Source: Dyella dinghuensis (GTDB lineage: Bacteria > Pseudomonadota > Gammaproteobacteria > Xanthomonadales > Rhodanobacteraceae). Taken from it: a stretch of DNA of 64,000 bases. The first letter of the stretch is position 1; each line of letters starts with the position of its first letter. The notes beneath the pieces were generated by a model. The model was given only the letters and a program-made list of their open reading frames with translations, was not told the DNA's origin and made no database searches. The stretch lies in assembly GCF_003977615.1 (NCBI RefSeq), contig NZ_RYZR01000007.1, positions 248,001 through 312,000 of the forward strand, read 5' to 3'. The position numbers were made by a program, and so were the translations under genes. This document shows, one piece after another, positions 54,097 to 61,700 of the stretch.

Positions 54097-55680
54097 ATGC
54101 ATCCTGTCGAGATATTCGAGCTCGTTCTGGTTCTGCTCGCTGTTGTGGTCGCACTGCATTGGGTGGCGCGACGCCTACGTCTCCCACCGGCCACCGCGCT
54201 GCTCGTCGGCGGCGGCGTCCTTGCATTTGTGCCCAGATTGCCGCCGTTCGCGATCGATCCTTCACTGATCCTGGTGCTATTTCTCCCGCCTTTGCTGATG
54301 GATGGGGCGTACTTCACTGCTTTCGGCCGCTTCCGGCGGCACCTGCCGGGAATACTGTCACTCGCCGTCGGCGCGGTTGTGTTCACCACGCTGGGAGTTG
54401 GTGTCGTTGCTCATTGGCTCGTCCCGAGCCTCCCATGGGCTGCCTGCTTTGCCCTCGGAGCTATTGTTTCGCCACCCGATGCTGTATCGGCTCGTGCTGT
54501 GCTTCAGCGAGTGAAGATTCCCCGACGGCTGTCGGCGCTGTTAGAAGGGGAAAGCTTGCTCAACGATGCAACGGGTCTGGTGCTTTTTCGATTCGCCGTC
54601 GCGGCAACGCTGAGCGGCGCGTTTGATGCCGGTGCAGCCGTCTCGAATTTCGTTTTTCTTGCCCTCGGTGGAATCATTGCCGGCCTCGCCGTGTCGGCGA
54701 TGTGGATCTTCGTCGTGCGGCGTCTGGGCGATCAAACGCTGATCATTATGGCCAGCACGCTCATGTGCTGGGTTGCTTATATTGTCGGCGAGGCAGCCCA
54801 TGTTTCTGGCGTGATAGCGACAGTCGTCGCGGGGCTTGTGCTCGGCTGGTACCAGCATGTCATCTTCCCGGCACAGGTTCGGCTTCGCGGCAGCGCCTTC
54901 TGGGAGACAATGGTGTTTGTTCTGGAAGCCCTCGTCTTCATCCTTATAGGTTTTTCGCTGCGCGGCGTGCTTGATCGAGTCGGCGGGATCGAGGCTGTCT
55001 CCAACACGATGGCTGTCCCCGTCCTTGGTGTCGTGTTCACGGTTACAGTGACGCGCTTTGTCTGGGTCTTTGGCGTCGACGGCCTGCTTGCCGCGCTCCG
55101 AAGCATGGGCTTGAAACGTGCGCGGCCGCTTGGATTGCGGCAAGCAACGGTGCTGAGTTGGGCCGGCATGCGAGGAGTCGTGACGTTGGCGGTCGCGCTC
55201 ACATTACCTGCATCCATGCCAGGCAGAGATCTGATGCTTGTCACCGCTTTCGCCGTGATCTTCGCGACTGTCGTCATGCAAGGTACGAGCTTGGGTTGGC
55301 TCATCAACGTGGTTCGGCCAGTTGATCAAGATGCCTTGGCGAAAATGCATCTGGCCGCCTCTGAAGCAGCCATTGCCCGCGCCATGGCCGAGGCAGTCGA
55401 ATTGCATGCCTACGCGCCAGATGGAACGTTGATCCATCCTCGCCTGTTAGAGGAGTATCGCAAGCGCTCGGAAGTGACGACGCGTTACGCCGAAGACGCG
55501 GACGTGTTTATGGAGGGCGTTCGAGCGCATTTCGACGTCGTTCTTATTGCACTTGCCGCCGGTCGCAACGAGCTGATCCGCATTCACCGCGCTGGACTCA
55601 TTGAAGACGAAGTTCTTCATGAGCTCGAACGCGATCTGGATGTCGAGGAATTGCGCATCATTCTGCAACGTGGCAATTAA
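54097..55680 (+). CDS. CPA1-family sodium/proton antiporter
   Basis: The 527-residue protein has about twelve membrane helices. Key signatures are ALGAIVSPPDAVSARAVLQR and GESLLNDATGLVLFRFAVA with the Asn-Asp pair, and SWAGMRGVVTLAVAL in the second half. A soluble C-terminal tail of about 100 residues follows (AEDADVFMEGVRAHFDVV). It exchanges Na+ or K+ for protons across the inner membrane. It has its own promoter region with a CCCG/CGGG hairpin near 54030. It is longer than a typical cassette gene. Confidence 0.92.
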   Translation: MHPVEIFELVLVLLAVVVALHWVARRLRLPPATALLVGGGVLAFVPRLPPFAIDPSLILVLFLPPLLMDGAYFTAFGRFRRHLPGILSLAVGAVVFTTLGVGVVAHWLVPSLPWAACFALGAIVSPPDAVSARAVLQRVKIPRRLSALLEGESLLNDATGLVLFRFAVAATLSGAFDAGAAVSNFVFLALGGIIAGLAVSAMWIFVVRRLGDQTLIIMASTLMCWVAYIVGEAAHVSGVIATVVAGLVLGWYQHVIFPAQVRLRGSAFWETMVFVLEALVFILIGFSLRGVLDRVGGIEAVSNTMAVPVLGVVFTVTVTRFVWVFGVDGLLAALRSMGLKRARPLGLRQATVLSWAGMRGVVTLAVALTLPASMPGRDLMLVTAFAVIFATVVMQGTSLGWLINVVRPVDQDALAKMHLAASEAAIARAMAEAVELHAYAPDGTLIHPRLLEEYRKRSEVTTRYAEDADVFMEGVRAHFDVVLIALAAGRNELIRIHRAGLIEDEVLHELERDLDVEELRIILQRGN

Positions 55681-56075
55681 TCGCCGGCCGGAAAATACGC
55701 GCCGTACAGATGATTTTTGAGCGAGTTATCTTGGTTTCACTCATGGATGGTCGGTTGTTGATATGAGTACTCGTTGCTGGTACCGGGTAGATTTAGTGAA
55801 AGAACCAATGTCCGCTTTCGACGCAAAGCGGACATTGAGAAGCCCGCAACAGTGAGGGTTTAATAGCCTTAAAGTCACAGGGAAGACTTGAGGCTAGACC
55901 GCCGATCGCGCTGATCTGCTCTATGTTTGCCGTTCTGGCAACGAGTTAGAAGCGCATGGATCAAACGTTTGTGCCAGCTTTACTGCAGATACTGCCGACG
56001 ACGTCGATTTTCGACATTCCCGTTCGTCTTTTCGATGGGGGCCGATAAGACCGAATCAAAGAAGGATTACGAAAG
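55681..56075. other. intergenic stretch with one palindrome copy
   Basis: Nearly 400 bases. Besides the palindrome at 55810 I see no gene. The part 55970-56070 is probably the GST leader and promoter. Confidence 0.4.
55810..55833 (+). repeat. dispersed palindrome copy
   Basis: Arms exact; the loop is CGACGC instead of CGACCC. Confidence 0.8.
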
Positions 56076-56714
56076 ATGATCACTGTATTTGGTGAAGGAA
56101 GAGGTTTCCGCGTCATCTGGCTGCTGGAGGAGATGGGGCTCGCGTACCGGCTAAGGCCGGTGAATCTTCTGGCTGGCGTCGAGAAGGATGCAGAGTTCCT
56201 GGCCATCAACCCTGCCGGTTTCATTCCCGCGATTCAGGACGGCGACGTCACGATGGTCGAGTCCATTGCGATCATGGAATACGTGATGGCTCGCTACGGG
56301 CCAACGCCGCTCGCGCCCAGCCCACACGATCCTGTTTTCCCCGCTTACCAACAGTTCCTGCACCTCGGTGAAGCCGGCCTCGCGGCCTCGATCTACTTCG
56401 TCGTTGGTGCGCGCAATTTTGCGCCGGAGTACGAGCGGCAGAACTGGAGCGCTGGCCAAGCGCTAAGCGTTTTCGAGAGCCGGTTAACTCTGGTGACGCG
56501 GCAGCTTGCACGCACGTCTTATCTTGCTGGCGAGACGTTCACCGCCGCCGACATTTCGGTGACCTACGCCCTGGAGTTGGCCATAACAAGTGGAGGCGTT
56601 ACCTTGAGCGAAGTAGAGCACTCTTATATGGCTCGCACCCGTGCACGCGAAGGCTACAAGCGCGCTATGGAAACATGTCAATCCAGAAAGGCATGGCTCG
56701 CCAAGGCGGTATAG
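56076..56714 (+). CDS. glutathione S-transferase
   Basis: The 212-residue protein has the thioredoxin-like N-terminal domain (MITVFGEGRGFRVIWLLEEMG, INPAGFIPAI with the cis-proline, MVESIAIMEY with the glutathione-binding Glu-Ser) and the helical C-terminal domain (YLAGETFTAADISVTYALEL). It conjugates glutathione to electrophiles or acts as a reductase. AAGGA precedes the ATG. The region after its stop ends AGCAGGCGGGGAATG, directly followed by a palindrome copy. Confidence 0.92.
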   Translation: MITVFGEGRGFRVIWLLEEMGLAYRLRPVNLLAGVEKDAEFLAINPAGFIPAIQDGDVTMVESIAIMEYVMARYGPTPLAPSPHDPVFPAYQQFLHLGEAGLAASIYFVVGARNFAPEYERQNWSAGQALSVFESRLTLVTRQLARTSYLAGETFTAADISVTYALELAITSGGVTLSEVEHSYMARTRAREGYKRAMETCQSRKAWLAKAV

Positions 56715-56761
56715 CTGGTCACCGTGTTGTGGCCGGCCAAGTTTGTAAGCAGGCGGGGAAT

Positions 56762-56784
56762 GTTCGCTTTTGCCCAGGGCGGAC
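56762..56784 (+). repeat. dispersed palindrome copy, one base short
   Basis: Left arm GTTCGCTTT, loop TGCCC, right arm AGGGCGGAC. Most changes leave G-T pairs. Confidence 0.65.
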
Positions 56785-56882
56785 ATTACTGGGGCAAGGG
56801 GAATTGCGGCCCACTTATGTAAGCGCTTGCGAACAGCTTGGGAAAAGCTAGCTAAGACGTGATGGCTTTACAGGAGGATCCG

Positions 56883-57521
56883 ATGGATCGGCAGTCTCAA
56901 AGCTTTCTCGAGCAGTTCAATGCAATGGACACCAAACTATTGCTGCAGCGTTATCGGGTAGGTGGATTGATCCCCGAAGCCGAAGTTGTGCTGCTTTCAG
57001 TACTTGAAAGGCGAGGATACTCGCAAGAAAAATTGGCTGAGAAGGAGACTTTATATCCTGCCTCAACCGCGAGTCCCGAAGCGTCACTGCTCGCCAAAAC
57101 GACACGGCGTCCAAGCATCCCTAATTCGCATCCACGCCTTCGCCCGATCAACCGCGCGCTGAAATGTTTGATAATTCCCGTACTAGTTATTTTTCTTCTT
57201 CTGGCAATACCTCTGGTAGGAAATTTCGTTGTGCTCGGCGGTGCATCGCTCCTCGGCTGTCAAACTGGCGAAGACAATATTCATCCTTGCCACTTTCTTG
57301 GCTGGGACATTGGGGAGTTTGTCTACGGCTACGTGGTGGATATATTCGTATTGGGAGGCTTGAATCCCATTCTCGCATTCGTGGCATTCAGAACATTCAT
57401 CTGCAGTCCCTTGGGCATGATTTGGTTATCGATCGTTATCGGCGCTGTATTAGTCAGAGAGCGCATGCGTCGACGCTTGACGATGGATGCATGTTTACCC
57501 CCACCCATCGGAAAACCTTGA
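56883..57521 (+). CDS. hypothetical membrane protein
   Basis: I do not recognise this 212-residue protein. A soluble N-terminal part with a short helical DUF-like segment (MDTKLLLQRYRVGGLIPEAE, VLLSVLERRGYSQEKLAEKE) is followed by about three membrane helices (CLIIPVLVIFLLLAIPLVGN, VYGYVVDIFVLGGLNPILAF, GMIWLSIVIGAVLV). AGGAGGA lies 4 bases before the ATG. It is visibly AT-richer than the flanks. Its stop lies 1 base before an attC-like site. Confidence 0.7.
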   Translation: MDRQSQSFLEQFNAMDTKLLLQRYRVGGLIPEAEVVLLSVLERRGYSQEKLAEKETLYPASTASPEASLLAKTTRRPSIPNSHPRLRPINRALKCLIIPVLVIFLLLAIPLVGNFVVLGGASLLGCQTGEDNIHPCHFLGWDIGEFVYGYVVDIFVLGGLNPILAFVAFRTFICSPLGMIWLSIVIGAVLVRERMRRRLTMDACLPPPIGKP

Positions 57522-57522
57522 T

Positions 57523-57598
57523 GCCTATCCACGGCAAAAGCCAAGCGACGACGATGAGTAGCGCCATCATCACGGCGCCGTATAACCAGTGTTAGGTG
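57523..57598 (+). other. candidate attC site between two small genes
   Basis: GCCTATC (R''-like) and GTTAGGT (a full GTTRRRY) bound 76 bases. ACGGC/GCCGT, GCC/GGC and GATGA/TCATC can stack into one long hairpin. The site starts next to the upstream stop and ends 8 bases before the MazG-like start, as attC sites do. Confidence 0.5.
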
Positions 57599-57606
57599 CA
57601 ATCAAC

Positions 57607-57933
57607 ATGAAATTTAGCGATCTTGAAAAGTCAGCACTGCAGCTAAACGAGCTCTACGAAAAGCTTGAGATCAAGAGGTACGGGCGCATCTGGACCACAG
57701 AAGAACTTGCGCTTGGCTTCGTAGGGGACGTAGGCGATCTAGCAAAACTAATCCAGGCAAACGCCGGTATCCGAAATATTGATGACTGCAAAGCTAAACT
57801 TGGTCATGAATTGTCGGACTGTTTGTGGTCGATTATTGTTCTTGCAGATAAGTGTGGCATTGATTTAGAGGCGGAGTTTGTCAAAAACACCAGAGAGCTG
57901 GTTGAATATGTATCTAGCGAGCTGGGTACATGA
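57607..57933 (+). CDS. MazG-like nucleotide pyrophosphohydrolase
   Basis: The 108-residue all-helical protein has the MazG-fold signature: TTEELALGFVGDVGDLAKLI (acidic metal-binding helix) and KLGHELSDCLWSIIVLADKC (ExxD). Relatives hydrolyse non-canonical or signalling nucleoside triphosphates. Its start lies 8 bases after GTTAGGT and its end is followed by CTAGGTGCC, so it looks like a complete cassette. The composition is AT-rich. Confidence 0.85.
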   Translation: MKFSDLEKSALQLNELYEKLEIKRYGRIWTTEELALGFVGDVGDLAKLIQANAGIRNIDDCKAKLGHELSDCLWSIIVLADKCGIDLEAEFVKNTRELVEYVSSELGT

Positions 57934-57958
57934 TAAAAGGTTGCTCAGTGACGATGTC

Positions 57959-58009
57959 GGCACCTCTTTGAGTCTTCAAATTCGTGCGTGAACACGGGCG
58001 CTAGGTGCC
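57959..58009 (+). other. candidate degenerate attC-like site after MazG
   Basis: GGCACCT and AGGTGCC are perfect inverted arms 51 bases end to end. AAATTCGTGCGTGAAC and GGGCGCTAGGT lie inside; GCTAGGT differs from GTTRRRY at one base. Confidence 0.35.
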
Positions 58010-58039
58010 ATGATCAAAAGATAGCTACGGATTTTGATT

Positions 58040-58063
58040 GTCCGCTTTCGACCCAAGGCAGAC
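58040..58063 (+). repeat. dispersed palindrome copy
   Basis: Left arm and loop consensus, right arm AAGGCAGAC. It lies 30 bases after the MazG attC-like site. Confidence 0.7.
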
Positions 58064-58078
58064 ATCTTCTCTGGATCG

Positions 58079-58218
58079 TTGGTATCGGAGGAGATGAGGT
58101 GGCGGAGGCGAAGACCTCCGTGTGCACCGATCGATCGGACTATGATCGGGCAGCCTTCCACAAAACGTTCAATGCTCAAGTGCTGGAATTCTTTCGAAAG
58201 AAATTACTCACGCCTTAG
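58079..58218 (+). pseudogene. possible C-terminal remnant of a dienelactone-hydrolase-like gene
   Basis: The frame ending at the TAG 58216-58218 reads DRSDYDRAAFHKTFNAQVLE then FFRKKLL. This pattern is typical of the last helices of dienelactone hydrolases. Nothing before 58079 continues the fold and a palindrome copy sits at the break. It may be a rearranged gene tail; the similarity is from memory only. Confidence 0.3.
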
Positions 58219-58264
58219 GCGCTTTTTGGCAGCCGCGTGTGCTTAAATCGCCGGGACGTGGGAT
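58212..58264 (+). other. weak attC-like site before the 58274 gene
   Basis: GCCTTAG overlaps the preceding stop and GTGGGAT, one base off GTTRRRY, ends 9 bases before the next ATG. GTGCTTAAATCGCC in between resembles the attC 3' arm. The weakest of the series. Confidence 0.25.
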
Positions 58265-58273
58265 CACTAACCA

Positions 58274-58879
58274 ATGACGAGGGCAACGCGCGTGTTTCAT
58301 AAAACTTCCTGGCTGCGCCTTGGCGTGCGGGTCGGTCTGTCCGGCGCATTTCTTGCAATTGGATTGACCGGCGTTGCATATGGATTCGATGACCCGGACA
58401 GTGTTTCATCACTCGCAGGTATCTATAGCTCGGCGCATACGGTCAAAGTCAACGGTCTCAAGGAATCCACATTCGGCTACGTAGAGATCGATGGCGATGG
58501 TCGCATTACTGCTTACGAGCAGAAGGATGAGGGACCCGATTCTATTGGCAGTGGGTGCTACATGTTGGCATCCGGAACAGCGACCAACGCCGGCTTACAG
58601 TCGCGCACGCTAACGTTGGGCACCACGTTGCAGGGTGCTCCCGCCTATGTGACTCAAGCGGGCGACAACGATACCTTTGCCATTCTCGCCAAGCTTGGCC
58701 CGAGCGGGTACAGGTCTTGGTATTTCCATAATGCGCGCAACAACACGACCGTCACCGTCGGCGGCACAAATACTGTCGTCAACTCCGACTACCAAGCATC
58801 CTATTCGATCAGTTTCCCCGCGCTGGCGCATCCGACACATGATGAGTTGCGCGACAAGCTTTGCCCCGGGCAGGAATGA
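58274..58879 (+). CDS. hypothetical secreted protein
   Basis: I do not recognise it. A basic start and hydrophobic stretch (LRLGVRVGLSGAFLAIGLTG) form a signal peptide. The mature part (about 165 residues) is beta-rich (STFGYVEIDGDGRITAYEQK, GYRSWYFHNARNNTTVTVGG) with two cysteines and is probably one periplasmic domain. It is the last gene of the same-strand run. Confidence 0.65.
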   Translation: MTRATRVFHKTSWLRLGVRVGLSGAFLAIGLTGVAYGFDDPDSVSSLAGIYSSAHTVKVNGLKESTFGYVEIDGDGRITAYEQKDEGPDSIGSGCYMLASGTATNAGLQSRTLTLGTTLQGAPAYVTQAGDNDTFAILAKLGPSGYRSWYFHNARNNTTVTVGGTNTVVNSDYQASYSISFPALAHPTHDELRDKLCPGQE

Positions 58880-58963
58880 TTTCGGGTTGGGTGGCGGCTA
58901 GGCGGGGAACGGCTTTACCTGCTCGAAATGGATTGTTTATCTCAATCGCGTTGTTTTTTACTG

Positions 58964-59860
58964 TTACGCAGAGAAAAATTTCTCGGCCCAGGCACGCAAT
59001 GCATCCAGAAATACATAGAGTCGCGACGGCATATAACGTCGCGTGGGATAGACCGCATAAATAAGAATTTCGGGCGACGACCAGTCGGGCAATAAGCGCA
59101 CAAGGTCACCGCTGGCAATCTTTTCGTCGCAATACACCGACGGCATCAGGCCCACCCCATGGCCTCGATAGACAAACGCGCTGACACTCTCGAAGTCGTG
59201 ACCGGAAAACGGCCCATGCACATGCATCCTGGCATGCCGGCGTCCTTTTACCAGATGCCACTCCGCTTCATTATTGCGTCCGTTTAGCATGATGCAATCG
59301 TGCTTGATGAGATCATCAGGACTCTTCAGCGGTGCACGATCTGCCAAGTACGGTGGCGTTGCTACGAGGTAACGAACGCTCCTGCCGATGCGTTGGGCAA
59401 CGAGTGTGGAGTCGCGCAATTCGCCGAAGCGAATCGCCAAATCAATGTTCTCGGCAATCAGGTCGAGGAAGATATTGGTGACATACAGATCCACCTTGAT
59501 CAGCGGATAGGCCTTCATGAAATCGGATAGAAAGTCGTGGAAGGCTGCCTTTCCGAACACCACCGGTACCGATATCCGCAGAAGTCCCTCGGGCTGCTTT
59601 TGCGTCTGCGTCAGCACGCTCTCAGCGGCACATAACTGCGCAAGCGGTTCGCCACACTGATCCAGATAAGCGCGGCCTTGATCCGTGAGACTCAGCTTGC
59701 GGGTGGTCCGCTGCAGCAGCGTCACGCCAAGCTCTTCCTCCAGCACACTGATCCGGCGGCTGACCGTGGATACGGGCATGCCCAGTGCGTGCGCGGCGCG
59801 GCTGAAACTCCCCAATCGGGCCACCCGTACAAAGACGGCGATGTCGTTGAGATCGAGCAT
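58964..59860 (-). CDS. LysR-family regulator
   Basis: The 298-residue regulator has the LysR helix-turn-helix (FSRAAHALGMPVSTVSRRIS) and an effector domain (PEGLLRISVPVVFGKAAFHD, HDFESVSAFVYRGHGVGLMP) of the CrgA/DsdC-like group. It is divergent from the SDR-SnoaL pair, which it probably controls. The start at 59860 gives the standard N-terminus MLDLNDIAVF. Confidence 0.93.
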   Translation of the reverse strand: MLDLNDIAVFVRVARLGSFSRAAHALGMPVSTVSRRISVLEEELGVTLLQRTTRKLSLTDQGRAYLDQCGEPLAQLCAAESVLTQTQKQPEGLLRISVPVVFGKAAFHDFLSDFMKAYPLIKVDLYVTNIFLDLIAENIDLAIRFGELRDSTLVAQRIGRSVRYLVATPPYLADRAPLKSPDDLIKHDCIMLNGRNNEAEWHLVKGRRHARMHVHGPFSGHDFESVSAFVYRGHGVGLMPSVYCDEKIASGDLVRLLPDWSSPEILIYAVYPTRRYMPSRLYVFLDALRAWAEKFFSA

Positions 59861-59895
59861 GCGGGCATTTTCCCATGGCCGGGAAAGAGATTTCA

Positions 59896-59912
59896 GATTA
59901 TCCCATCTAATC
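59896..59912. promoter_or_regulatory. candidate LysR box
   Basis: GATTA-N7-TAATC is centred in the 111-base divergent region between the LysR and SDR genes and fits the T-N11-A pattern of LysR sites. Confidence 0.45.
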
Positions 59913-59971
59913 AGGTAATGGCGGTCGGCGCAGACTTCGCAGCTGCATTCACTCACATCCCCTGGAATTCT

Positions 59972-60697
59972 ATGAAAACCCCACGCACCATCATTGTCAC
60001 AGGTGCCTCGCAAGGCATTGGCGCCGGCCTGGTTTCCCGCTTCCTCGAACTCGGTTACAACGTCGTGGCTACCTCACGGCAAGTGAGCGCCTCGAAGGAA
60101 TTGCCTGTCTCCGATCGCCTTGTCCGAGTGGATGGCGATGTCGCCGATCCGGCGACGGCGGACGCCGTTGTCGAAGCAGCCGTGAAGGCCTTTGGCTCGG
60201 TGGACGCTCTTGTGAACAACGCTGGCATCTTCATCGGCAAACCGTTCGCCGATTTTCCCATCGAGGACTATCGCCAGCTGCAATCCATCAATCTCGATGG
60301 CTTTCTCTTCATGACGCAACGCGTCGTGCGGCAGATGTTGGTGCAGGGAAAGGGCGGCAGCATCGTCAGCATTACCTCGCCGCTGACTAACAACCCGATT
60401 GCCGGTGCGTTTGCCAGCGTTGCCATGATGACCAAGGGTGGCATCGAAGCGGGCTCGCGCAACATAGCGATGGAATACGCGTCGCAGGGTATCCGCGTAA
60501 ACATCGTGGCACCGGGCATCGTCGACACACCCATGCATGCCGGTACACCGAAAGACGCGCTCGGTACGATGTCGCCGATTCAGGGCGTGTCGAGTGTTGA
60601 CGAGATCGTCGACGCCGTCGTCTTCGTCACCGAAGCACCACGTGTCACGGGTGAAACGGTGCGTGTGGACGGTGGCGGTCACATGGGGAAATGGTGA
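59972..60697 (+). CDS. SDR-family protein lacking the catalytic tyrosine
   Basis: The 241-residue Rossmann protein has the NAD(P) motif VTGASQGIGAG, NNAG at 82-85 and the active-site Ser region (IVSITSPL). Where SDR enzymes have YxxxK, this protein reads AMMTK, with A151 in place of Tyr and K155 present. It may be a binding protein, use another residue, or belong to an atypical branch. It overlaps the next gene by TGATG. Confidence 0.88.
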   Translation: MKTPRTIIVTGASQGIGAGLVSRFLELGYNVVATSRQVSASKELPVSDRLVRVDGDVADPATADAVVEAAVKAFGSVDALVNNAGIFIGKPFADFPIEDYRQLQSINLDGFLFMTQRVVRQMLVQGKGGSIVSITSPLTNNPIAGAFASVAMMTKGGIEAGSRNIAMEYASQGIRVNIVAPGIVDTPMHAGTPKDALGTMSPIQGVSSVDEIVDAVVFVTEAPRVTGETVRVDGGGHMGKW

Positions 60698-61191
60698 TGA
60701 GCACCAACAACGTACTGAGTGCGGACCAACTGACGTCGCTGGAAGCCATCAGAAATCTACGCGTCCTCTACTGTCACCATTTGGACAGTGGGCGGATCGA
60801 CTCTCTCACCAAGCTTTTCACCGAAGACGCGATTGTCCAGGTAGATCGAGGCCGCTGGAGCGGTCGTGAAGAGATTCATACCGGGCTGTCCAAAGCCTTC
60901 GCCGAGTACGACGTCGAACAGCGCGGTAGCTATCCGTTCGTTCACCTGGTTTCCAACCAGTGGGTTGAGTTACTGGATGAAAACCGCGCCGAGGGTCGCA
61001 GTCATCTGCAGTTCTTGCTGGCCGAACGAGCCGTCGACGTAAACCCGCTGGTGCTCATCGGCATTTATGCCGACGAGTATCGCCGTGTCGACGGTCAATG
61101 GTTGATCAGTCGTACACGGCTGGACGTGATCTGGCCAAAGCCCGACATCGCTGGCGGTGAACCCGGCAATGGCCTCGTGCTGCCGACCTGA
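60697..61191 (+). CDS. SnoaL-like (NTF2-fold) protein
   Basis: This 164-residue cytosolic protein has a SnoaL_4-type fold: EAIRNLRVLYCHHLDSGRID at the first helices and EYRRVDGQWLISRTRLDVIW at the end. The family contains polyketide cyclases, dehydratases and hydroxylating-dioxygenase-like proteins. It is coupled to the SDR gene, suggesting consecutive steps in modifying one substrate. ATG at 60691 is an alternative start. Confidence 0.85.
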   Translation: MSTNNVLSADQLTSLEAIRNLRVLYCHHLDSGRIDSLTKLFTEDAIVQVDRGRWSGREEIHTGLSKAFAEYDVEQRGSYPFVHLVSNQWVELLDENRAEGRSHLQFLLAERAVDVNPLVLIGIYADEYRRVDGQWLISRTRLDVIWPKPDIAGGEPGNGLVLPT

Positions 61192-61224
61192 TTTCAACCG
61201 CGGTGTCTTTGTCTTCCAGAATAT

Positions 61225-61248
61225 GTCCGTTTTCGAACGAAGGCGGAC
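61225..61248 (+). repeat. dispersed palindrome copy
   Basis: Left arm GTCCGTTTT, loop CGAACG, right arm AAGGCGGAC. It lies between convergent genes and is the last copy in the window. Confidence 0.65.
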
Positions 61249-61276
61249 ATTACTTGTACATCGTTATCCGATCGGC

Positions 61277-61597
61277 CTAGAGATTGCCTCCATTGAAACG
61301 GCCGAATCGTTTTGCACACATAACGCTAAGCGCTAGCGCACCCAAGCCCAACGCGATGATGGATTGCGCATCACGCACATCGAACTCGCCGACGCGAATA
61401 ATCAGAAAATACGCGGCGATGAAATTCACGAAGCCCCAGATCACGTTCACCATGGACGATGACAACCCTTCACCGGGTGGTTTCGCAAACGGCGACTGAA
61501 ACGGACGTCCCATGGTGCCGCTGACGAAATGGGGAATGGCATTGGCCAGAAAAACGCCGCCAAAAAAATACGAGAGATCCTGAAGCCAGTTCACCAT
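61277..61597 (-). CDS. small inner-membrane protein of unknown function
   Basis: The 106-residue protein has three hydrophobic segments (LSYFFGGVFLANAIPHFVSG, VNVIWGFVNFIAAYFLII, IIALGLGALALSVM). The motif MGRPFQSPFAKPPGEGLSS recurs, as I recall, in many proteobacterial homologues without known function. AGAGG precedes the ATG. It lies downstream of the MarR gene on the same strand and may be its target. Confidence 0.8.
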   Translation of the reverse strand: MVNWLQDLSYFFGGVFLANAIPHFVSGTMGRPFQSPFAKPPGEGLSSSMVNVIWGFVNFIAAYFLIIRVGEFDVRDAQSIIALGLGALALSVMCAKRFGRFNGGNL

Positions 61598-61700
61598 GAT
61601 GTTTTCCTCTTTGAGGTGGTGCGCGAAGGTGTGTGCTTGCGCAGAATGTTGATGGGTCGCTGACGCGCACAGGTAATACGTTGATGGAGCGGGCTTGCCA

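Noticed and set aside
57466-57590. Hydrophobic reading frame on the minus strand (MMALLIVVAWLLPWIGIKV)
   Set aside because: It overlaps the 3' end of the plus-strand gene and the attC-like hairpin. It has no gene body, so it could be a remnant but is not supported.
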